Of a stretch of DNA of 64,000 nt, positions 56,679 through 64,000 are shown piece after piece (the stretch's first letter is position 1; each line of letters begins with the position of its first letter). The translations under genes and the position numbers were made by a program. The notes beneath the pieces were generated by a model. The model was not told the origin of the DNA. It ran no database searches and saw nothing but the letters and a program-made list of their open reading frames with translations. The DNA comes from Luzula sylvatica (taxonomy: Eukaryota; Streptophyta; Magnoliopsida; Poales; Juncaceae): the NCBI GenBank assembly GCA_946800325.1, contig OX326961.1, positions 48,887,293 to 48,951,292 of the forward strand. Direction: 5' to 3'.

Positions 56679-59600
56679 CTCCCCCTTAATGTTTTTGCTC
56701 GTCATGCCCATCAATTCTCGAAAGCGAATTAACTTCTCACTTGGAAGTGCTTTGGTGAAAACATCCGCCAATTGGTTTTCTGTTTTCACGTGCTCGATAA
56801 GAACTTCATCATCTCCAACCACTTCTCGAATAAAGTGGTGCTTGAGCTTGATATGCTTCGTTCGGCTATGGAAGACGGAATTCTTCGACATCGCTATCGC
56901 GGATTTATTATCGCAAAATAGAATCGTGGCATTTTCTTGTTTCTCCCCCATATCTACTAATATTTTTCTCAACCATTCTATTTGTTTCACGGCTTCGTTT
57001 GCCGACACATATTCGGCTTCCGCGGTGGAAAGCGCACATTTTAAACCGATTAAATTTTTCTCCTTCGGTTTTTCAACTAACTCCAAAGTTTGATTTTTCT
57101 CAATCATTCGTATTTCTTCATCCATCGTTTTTCTCCACACTTCCTCTTTCACCGCTTGCTCAAAATTCTCCGGTTCAACAACACAAAAATTACATCGCAA
57201 ATAAATATCACTTAACCTTCTCATTTTTACCGGTGTTGAGCTCGGTCTTGAGGAACTCGGCTCCATATTCATGGATGCAGAATTTGTCGTTTCTTCTTCT
57301 TCTTCAAATTCATTATGAATTTCATCTTTATCTACTTGCGGTTCGGTTTCCTTTTCATGTATCACTATCGGTACACTTTCTACGCATTTTTCTTTCCAAT
57401 CCCATTTATCTTTCTCATTAAAAATTACATCGCGACTTGTAATAATTTTTTCTCTTTTGAAGCTCCAAAGTCTATAGCCCTTCGATTTAGAACTATAACC
57501 CATAAAAACACATTTTTCACCTTTCTCTTCAAGTTTATGTCGCATTTCTTTCGGGACATGCGCGTAGCAAATCGAACCGAAAATTCGCAAGTGATTGACC
57601 GATGGTTTTCTACCACCGGACCATACCTCAAATGGTGTTTTGTCTTTAACCGCTTTGGTCGGACACCGGTTTAATAAATAAACCGCCGTGTACGCCGCTT
57701 CGGCCCAAAAACTTTTCGGGACATCTTTTTCAACCAACATTGATTTTCCCATTTCAACTATGGTTCTATTTTTTCTCTCGGCAACACCATTTTGTTCCGG
57801 TGAATACCCTACGGTTAATTGCCTTTCAACTCCAAGGTCTTCACAAAATTTATTAAACTCGTTGGAGTTATATTCACCACCTCGATCACTTCTCAATTTT
57901 TTAATCAATCGGCCACTTTGCTGCTCAACCAATTTTTGGAATTTTTTAAAGATTGAGAATACATCGGATTTTTGTTTCATGAAATAAATCCAACACATCC
58001 TCGAATAATCATCGATGAAGGTGATGAAATATCTATTACCTCTTTGTGAAGGTTGCTTCATTGGACCGCACACATCGGTGTGTACAAGCTCCAAAGGATT
58101 TGTTGCTCTCCAAGCCCGTTCTTTTGGGAATGGTTCTCGGTGTATTTTACCGAGCACGCAAGCTTCACACGCATCGTCCTTGTCTTCAATATTTGGCAAA
58201 CCGTACACCATATTTTTTCTACTCAACAATTTCAAGCTTTCGAAATTTACGTGGCCAAGTCGTTTATGCCACAACCTCGACACATCTTCAACACCCGCTT
58301 TTAATGCCATCGATTTTGCATTTTTAAGAACGAGTGGAAAATTTCTATTTTTCTCCATTTTTATGGTTGTCATAATTTGACTTCCATTTTTCGATGTATC
58401 GTAGATTTTACAACTCTCTCCTTCAAAATGTACCGAGTGTCCATGCTCGATTAATTGTCCCACACTCAATAAACTTTGTGTCAACTCCGGCACAAGCATC
58501 ACATCACGTATGGTTTTCCGTCCATTTTTCGTTTCAATGGCGATTGTACCTTTTCCTCTTGATTGGACAACCGCACCATTACCCATCGTAATTTGAGTAG
58601 TGTCGGTCGCATCAATTTCGGTGAAGACCGATTCAATTCCGGTCATGTGGTTACTACAACCACTATCAACATACCATACATCGCTCTTTTTCTCCAAGGC
58701 CGTTTGACACGCATAAAACGTGTTGTCGTAATCTTCTTTATTTTCGGTGTAGTTGGCTTGTTCGTTATTTCGAACTCGACAATCTTTCTGGAGATGCCCA
58801 AATTTCTTACAATTATGGCATTGAGGTTTATCCTTGAACCAACAATCTTTTTCAAGATGAGAAGCCCTTTTGCAAATATTACATTTTGCTTGGTTGTTTT
58901 GGCAATTATTTCTACCTCCTCCTCTTCCTAATAATCCCCTGCCACTATTGGAATAATGTCCTCTTCCTCTACCGTAATAACCCCCACGGGAAGACTCCCC
59001 CTTTATGGTATTTTGGTTTGGTGGTTTAGAAACGGTGAGTTTTGATTGGAATGCACTCTCGAGAGATTTTTCGGCATCCCTATTTAATCTTTGCTCATGT
59101 CTTTCTAGAGAACCCATTAGATCATGAACACTTATAGTGGAGAGGTCTTTGGTTTCTTCGATAATAGAGGCCATGTTGTCATATTTGGGAGAAAGGCTAA
59201 TTAGGATTTTTTCGCAAACCGATTTGTCGGTTAAATCCTCACCCAAGCTTCTTATTTGATTTACCAATTCCATGATTTTAGAGAAATAATCATTAAGAAG
59301 TTCATTCTCTTTCATAATCAAATTTTGGAAATCTCTTTTTAGAGTCAAGAGTTTCCCGGTTCTAACCTTTTCGTTTCCTTGAAATTCTTTTTGCAAAATT
59401 TCCCAAGCTTCTTTTGAGGTTTTCGCCCCAATAATTCTCGGAAATAGTTTATCCGAAATTGCATTTTGGATCAAGAATAACGCCTTCGCATCCTTCTTTT
59501 TATTCTCCTTGTATTCTAATTTACTCGACTCATCTTCTTTCTCTTTTCCCTTCTTGGTCATTTCATCGAGCACCTTGTGTGCACTCATTTCTTCAAACCC

Positions 59601-59735
59601 CTCTTCTACTATTTCCCATAGATCCTTTGAGATCAACAAAGTTCTCAACTTAATACTCCAATAATCATAGTTCTCACCATCGAAAATGAGTTGTGAAGAT
59701 AATGGAAGCCCAAGCACACCTCCTTGGTTGGCCAT
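56673..59735 (-). CDS. Copia gag-protease-integrase ORF fused to RNase H tail, RT deleted
   Basis: An uninterrupted 1020-codon frame. Gag at about 1-260 (FDGENYDYWSIKL), two CCHC knuckles (CNICKRASHLEKDC, CHNCKKFGHLQKDC), protease WYVDSGCSNHMTG, GAG-pre-integrase WHKRLGHVNFESL with CEACVLGK, integrase core (HTDVCGPM, FIDDYSRMCWIYF, SDRGGEY, GYSPEQNGVAERKNR). Near residue 899 the text passes from the very start of RT (EKPKEKNLIGLK) straight into late RNase H (STAEAEYVSANEAV, FCDNKSAIAMSKN). The whole catalytic RT and the first half of RNase H, roughly 350-400 residues by comparison with usual copia length, are missing without loss of frame. It can make capsid, protease and integrase but cannot reverse transcribe. 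Confidence 0.93.
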   Translation of the reverse strand: MANQGGVLGLPLSSQLIFDGENYDYWSIKLRTLLISKDLWEIVEEGFEEMSAHKVLDEMTKKGKEKEDESSKLEYKENKKKDAKALFLIQNAISDKLFPRIIGAKTSKEAWEILQKEFQGNEKVRTGKLLTLKRDFQNLIMKENELLNDYFSKIMELVNQIRSLGEDLTDKSVCEKILISLSPKYDNMASIIEETKDLSTISVHDLMGSLERHEQRLNRDAEKSLESAFQSKLTVSKPPNQNTIKGESSRGGYYGRGRGHYSNSGRGLLGRGGGRNNCQNNQAKCNICKRASHLEKDCWFKDKPQCHNCKKFGHLQKDCRVRNNEQANYTENKEDYDNTFYACQTALEKKSDVWYVDSGCSNHMTGIESVFTEIDATDTTQITMGNGAVVQSRGKGTIAIETKNGRKTIRDVMLVPELTQSLLSVGQLIEHGHSVHFEGESCKIYDTSKNGSQIMTTIKMEKNRNFPLVLKNAKSMALKAGVEDVSRLWHKRLGHVNFESLKLLSRKNMVYGLPNIEDKDDACEACVLGKIHREPFPKERAWRATNPLELVHTDVCGPMKQPSQRGNRYFITFIDDYSRMCWIYFMKQKSDVFSIFKKFQKLVEQQSGRLIKKLRSDRGGEYNSNEFNKFCEDLGVERQLTVGYSPEQNGVAERKNRTIVEMGKSMLVEKDVPKSFWAEAAYTAVYLLNRCPTKAVKDKTPFEVWSGGRKPSVNHLRIFGSICYAHVPKEMRHKLEEKGEKCVFMGYSSKSKGYRLWSFKREKIITSRDVIFNEKDKWDWKEKCVESVPIVIHEKETEPQVDKDEIHNEFEEEEETTNSASMNMEPSSSRPSSTPVKMRRLSDIYLRCNFCVVEPENFEQAVKEEVWRKTMDEEIRMIEKNQTLELVEKPKEKNLIGLKCALSTAEAEYVSANEAVKQIEWLRKILVDMGEKQENATILFCDNKSAIAMSKNSVFHSRTKHIKLKHHFIREVVGDDEVLIEHVKTENQLADVFTKALPSEKLIRFRELMGMTSKNIKGEC

Positions 59736-59803
59736 GGTGATCTCCTCTTTCTTCTTCTTCTACAAACTCGATTTTCCTTGCAACCTTTGCTCTGATACCA
59801 ATT

Positions 59804-60187
59804 TGTTGGAGTTAGTGAGGTTTAGATCTTGTATTTTCGGTGAATTAGTGAGAGAGATTTTTCAGAGGAATACGCAGGGTATTTTTCATAGAGATAGGTG
59901 GGTATTTTTCTTAGAGATAGGTGGGTATTATTTACCTCTACCTGAAACACTCACAAACAAGAGTTATAAAGTGGGGATAGTTTCCCTCTTTCTACTTCTA
60001 TACGAAAATAGATAATATTGTGGTTGTCTTGAGAATTGCTCTCTGGCAGAGACACAAAACCCAAACATCCCAAAAGTCATTTTGTTACACATCTCCCATA
60101 CACATACACATGGGGGCACATATTAACTATTACACATTAAGCTAATAAACCAAAATAAATAATATTACAAAAACATTAAATTTAACA
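59804..60187 (-). repeat. 5' LTR of the RT-less copia
   Basis: 384 bp. Differences from the other copy: GAGACA/GAAACA, GTCTTTTTG/GTCATTTTG and TTAAACT/TTAAGCT. Confidence 0.93.
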
Positions 60188-60674
60188 GAAATCTGCGTTA
60201 ATGCATCGAAGAAAATGGTCTGATGGGTTTCTTCGACTTGGGCAGGGAAATCCAACTTCTATAAAAAACTGTAATAATATAGACCAAGTTATCAAATCAA
60301 TTATGGTACTTAGATAAATATTATCTTTTTCAAAATAATTGACAGGTAACTCATCTATTACCTTAGGAGCGGCTATAGCATCTCCAAAGTAAACAACCTC
60401 GCCTCCTGAAAGGAGGCACAGATCATCAAAGAGATCAAAAACATCGCTACTTGGTTGGTGAATGGAGGAGATTATAGTCTTGTTTCCATCAACAGCCATT
60501 TGTCTCAGTGTTTGTATCACAAAAAACGCAGATGCAGTATCGAGTCCGCTTGTTGGTTCGTCTAAGAAAAGGAGACGAGGTCTCGTGAGAATCTCGAGCG
60601 CTATGCTCAGTCTTTTTTTCTCCCCTCCACTTATCCCTCTCAAGTGCCAGTTGCCTAAATAATTAAGTAGAAAT

Positions 60675-61039
60675 TGTTGATAACCCAAGCCTGAATTAAT
60701 AATGATCAAGTTTAATTAACCTAAATAATTAAGGGCAAGTTTTATTCTAAGGAAAGAAATATTATGGAGTAATATTAGTAAGTAATTTAGGGAATAACGT
60801 TAGGACCAAAAAGCTTAACCAAGAAACTTAAGGGACAAGTAAACCTAGGAGGCAAGTTTCCTAGCACATTGTAGTCCAAGTTTAGTGAGCCTATAAATAT
60901 ACCTGAGATGTGGAGCAAAATAATCAATTCAGAAAATACAAAAACAGTTGTAAGAGTCTATTTGAATAATAGAGAGAATTGTTACTTGAATGTTATTTGA
61001 AACTATATTCGAATTCATATTTGAATCAGTAAATCAACA
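60675..61039 (+). mobile_element. Solo LTR in an ABCG intron
   Basis: The 365-bp sequence runs TGTTGATAACCC to AAATCAACA and is flanked by GAAAT on both sides (60670-60674 and 61040-61044), a 5-bp duplication. A TATA box CCTATAAATATACC lies at about 60891. No internal region, so it is a solo LTR. The family is not represented elsewhere in the window. Confidence 0.8.
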
Positions 61040-61317
61040 GAAATTTGAAATATTTATGTACTGTAGTGTCATACTAATACATTATTAAAATCATTTTTCT
61101 AGAAATGGCTAAAACTAATAGTTGATAATATTATTAAGTACGTACCGATGGTACCGTCTGAACAGTCGTGAAGACCCATTTCTTCTATAGTATTTTCTAC
61201 CACTTCGTGAACCTCTTCCTTAGTCATGGTGGTAGGGAGTCTGAGTAGAGCTGAATAAGTAATGGTTTCTCTCACCGTCAGAGTTCCAAGCAGTACATTT
61301 TCCTGGGTCACATATGC

Positions 61318-62796
61318 CTGCCGAGAAAAAAAAGATTATAATTTATAAATGTAATCAAGTTATTGTTGTGTGTTTTTATTGGTTTCTTAAAAAGACCGGC
61401 CAATAAAAATAAACAATGAAAACTAAACAAATTATAGTCGTCCTCTTAAATATCTCCTCAACATATTATTGTGTTGGCATTAGATAGTTAATACATTAAA
61501 TGCTAAATTATATTGAATGATAAATCATGATAGGTAGCAAATGATATTAATTAGAAGCCCCCCCCCCCCCAATCACACCCTTGAATATACATGCAATTTG
61601 TTTTTGTTGGATTATTGGCCATATTACTTTGGAGTAAGGACAATACACGAATAGATCGCCTTTTATTTTTTGATGTCTTGTACAATGAACACATATTGAA
61701 GTGCACAAAGGATGCAGTTTCACCAATCGTTTATGAAGAAAGTGGACATTCTTTTGAATTTTCAAGTCTCACATATCCAACATGTTTGTTGGTGGAATTC
61801 ATACACTTGTGATTGAAATTGATATTTCCTACGTTTGAATATGCAAAGTGACCTTCCGATTCAGTGTAAGATTTATTGTATTGCATCATTTGACAAACCT
61901 GTTGAATCTAGACTGGACTGAAAATGTTCCGTGGATACCATACCTAGTGGCATGTCCAAGACGAAGAAGATGTATTAATTGAAGTGTCGGGTCATCCTTT
62001 TCTTATAGGACATCCGCCTTATTTACGCGGGTGTGTGAAGCTAGCCAAAAAAGAATCTCACTTTTCGGAATGCTTTGATTTTCCATATGTGTTTTTGCCA
62101 CGGGTTTAACATTTTCGGATTTCTTTTCAATAGGTAGGCCGATTCTGCAGTATTTGAAATTAATATTTGAATTATAAATCACTGTCTCTGTATTTTCCCC
62201 TCCAATGTGATTCTGATAACATTAATAAAGTTATAAATGCTTTTTTGTTTACACAACATAGTTTGTGAAGAAATCTCATTAAGCCCTAATAATGAAAGAA
62301 AAAAAGACTAGATTATAGTCATGATATATTCAGCTCATCTAGTAGCTTCTTTTAAAAGTGGAAGATAGTGTCAGTCATAGTCCCTGAGCTCCTTCTTCTC
62401 TTCACGAATTTCACTAAGTCATTTCTTTCCTTTTTTTGCTTCTTTATCTCCCACTTTATCTTCTCTGCGGGATTCTCGCCTTTCTTTTGGCTTCAATTTT
62501 TGTTTGTGTAGTCCATTACACCTCACGTCGCATCGCCTCCTCTCGTGGATTGTCTGTTATTAGAAGCTTGTTCTATCACCCATCATTACATCAAGATCTC
62601 TTCAATCATATGTTGTTTGTTCTACCTTCCCTCATCAAGATCTCATTACCAACATCAACGCAATATGGCACATTTTCCTCCATATTACGAACATAATTAT
62701 TCTGTAAAGTCGCCTTGTGCTACGGTCCCCCCCCCCCCCCCCCCCTTTCCACCTTCAATGGAATATTGTTGTAAGCTTGTTTTTAGAGCAAATTGC
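61318..62796. other. Upstream intron or flank of the ABCG gene
   Basis: Mostly AT-rich. A minus-strand frame near 61547-61765 contains CVHCTRHQKIKGDLFVYC and PYSKVIW, faintly like the zinc-binding tail of LINE reverse transcriptases. C runs occur at 61558-61571 and 62727-62744. No Walker A exon was found. Confidence 0.4.
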
Positions 62797-63935
62797 TGAA
62801 GGAAATACAGTTTCGGATCAACCGTAAATGTGTACACAAGGATAAACAAATGTACACGTTCGTGGGCATAAATAATGTGTATATTAGATGCACATATGTA
62901 TATTGGATATACATGGTTAAATTGATAAGAAACGGTTTTTATTAAGAAAACCAGAAAATTCAGTTTAAGCCGTTTTAGTAAAGCTAACATAACTTTCAGT
63001 AGGAAACTCCGATTTGAATGGTTCAAATTGAATTAGATAGATAATGAGATTATCTAGAACTTTAATATAGAAATATATTTCATTTGAGCGAAGTATCAGT
63101 GTCGTTTTAATGGAATACCGAAAGGGTGCGACTATTTGACATACAGTTAGTAAAACGTCCGTAACTTTCGTATCCGAACTCCAATTGGGACAGATACAAT
63201 TGGGTTGGAAAGATAATAAGATTATCTAGAACTTTCGTGAATGTTAAAAGTCGGTTGAAACGATTTAATATTTTCTTTTCCACAGAATACTGAAAGGGTA
63301 TCTGCAGTTTTCTGTCTGAAAAGGTGTATATGAGATATACATACCTTTTGGCCCATCCTTATCCTATGTGATATAAATAGGATGTTTCTCTCTCTCTCTC
63401 TAACCAATTCATTCAGTTCAACCCCTGTGGAATTAATAAGATTAATCCAGAAATTAGAGAGAATCTTTCTCAAGAGTGAAAGAGTGCGAAGAGAGAAAAA
63501 CCGAGAAAAACAGTTTTTCCGGAGAAGAGAATCAATCGATCAAGCAAGTTCGCCGGTGCATCGTCTAGGCAGGTGCATCCACGACCGACGAACTCCGACT
63601 CACGGAGCATTCAAGTAGAGGAGCGACACTTGTGGCTCTTCGATTGTGATCAACTCGAGGGAGAGAAGCGCTTGGACGTGGGACGCACGAAGACAACCGG
63701 AGGTGCGTCAAGACGGTGGGAGACGTGTGGTATGGGACGCACGTGCTAGTCACCAACGTGACCGGAGAAAGAAGGAAGAACGATCAACCCGTCGTGCGTG
63801 ATCAATTTCACGCTCGTAATCGTCTATCCTACTTTGCATCGTACCCTCGAAGTCATGGCGTGATATTGGATTTTGGGAACCGGACCGGGCCTTCATATCC
63901 GCTGCGCGGGCCCGGGGTCGGGTGAATTCCCAACA
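62797..63935 (+). mobile_element. Solo LTR with TSD
   Basis: The 1139-bp sequence runs TGAAGGAAATACAGTTTCGG to TTCCCAACA, flanked by ATTGC (62792-62796 and 63936-63940). TATA box GATATAAATAGG at about 63370. It is homologous to the LTR at 12932-14074 and gives that family's true ends. No internal region lies between the duplications, so it is a solo LTR. Confidence 0.9.
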
Positions 63936-64000
63936 ATTGCTGGTGATAGCTTCTCATCAGATTGCACGAAGTCGTTAAGTGTTTTTTCTGTTTCTTTCTC

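Larger units (their letters stand above)
56295..60187 (-). mobile_element. Young RT-less Ty1/copia element
   Basis: LTRs of exactly 384 bp each (56295-56678 and 59804-60187) differ at only three positions that I see. The 5-bp duplication GAAAT flanks the element (56290-56294 and 60188-60192). Primer site TGGTATCAGAGC (minus strand, next to 59804) and the minus-strand polypurine run CATTAAGGGGGAG next to 56678 show minus orientation. It interrupts an ABCG exon that lies on the same strand. Confidence 0.95.
53168..61317 (-). pseudogene. ABCG (WBC) half-transporter, disrupted, 5' exons absent
   Basis: Minus-strand exons: 61146-61317, 60362-60654, 60188-60268 continued at 56245-56289, 56014-56143, 55675-55903, 55220-55548, 53640-53747 and 53168-53527, with GT/AG edges. 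They encode the later part of the ATPase domain ([18 protein letters not shown], signature [16 protein letters not shown], Walker [14 protein letters not shown]-loop SSIHQPSS), the linker ([17 protein letters not shown]) and the ABC2 membrane domain ([64 protein letters not shown]). It resembles plant ABCG11/12/15-type exporters of surface lipids and pollen-wall precursors; the substrate is inferred only from family. A copia element sits in the exon at ...INADF, and the exon at 56014-56143 has a frameshift near 56085. The Walker A exon is not visible up to 64000. Very likely non-functional. Confidence 0.9.

Overview
This window is nuclear DNA from a flowering plant, most likely a eudicot. Evidence: GT/AG introns, a plant mobile domain (PMD) gene next to a MULE transposase, a bS6-type ribosomal protein gene with plant promoter motifs, an ABCG-type transporter gene, initiator-Met PBS copia elements, and AT-rich, transposon-dominated sequence. 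I cannot place the species more closely.

There are few host genes. A complete three-exon gene for a small inhibitor I9 (subtilisin-propeptide-like) protein lies at 3521-4042 (+). A complete two-exon gene for a bS6-type, probably mitochondrial, ribosomal protein lies at 29989-30768 (-), with a telo-box and a site II motif upstream. An ABCG half-transporter gene covers 53168-61317 (-). Its exon structure is mostly readable, but a copia element sits in one exon, another exon has a frameshift and the Walker A exon is not in the window. Two broken host fragments lie near 34.2-43.8 kb: an unrecognised gene split by a hAT element, and a 60-codon piece of 2-oxoglutarate dehydrogenase E1.

The rest is layered mobile DNA. 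1-9 kb: MITEs, a SINE, hAT-like elements and microsatellites. 10-15 kb: a broken copia gag holding a solo LTR, an LTR carrying a 344-bp perfect palindrome, and a CACTA end. 15.6-20.3 kb: an intact MULE transposase frame followed by an intact five-exon PMD gene. 21.9-28.0 kb: a complete but decayed copia element whose primer-binding position is complementary to its own LTR. 31-34 kb: an LTR-like block and a minisatellite. 35.3-42.5 kb: a hAT element containing a complete Ty3-type LTR retrotransposon. 43.8-51.2 kb: a decayed copia truncated by a second Ty3-type element. 56.3-60.2 kb: a young copia lacking reverse transcriptase. 60.7 and 62.8 kb: two solo LTRs. Insertion boundaries were fixed by target-site duplications (TSDs) wherever they could be read.

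The strongest candidates for something undescribed are in the two gag-pol-less Ty3-type elements (35572-41964 and 45364-51180). They share a homologous ~370-codon ORF. Stem-loops with an RGGA loop and changing, compensated stems precede every polypurine-tract-like motif. A four-copy hairpin array keeps its order in both but has a different repeat sequence in each. Also notable are the self-complementary primer site of the copia at 21949, the 344-bp palindrome, and the RT-deleted copia with 99% identical LTRs.
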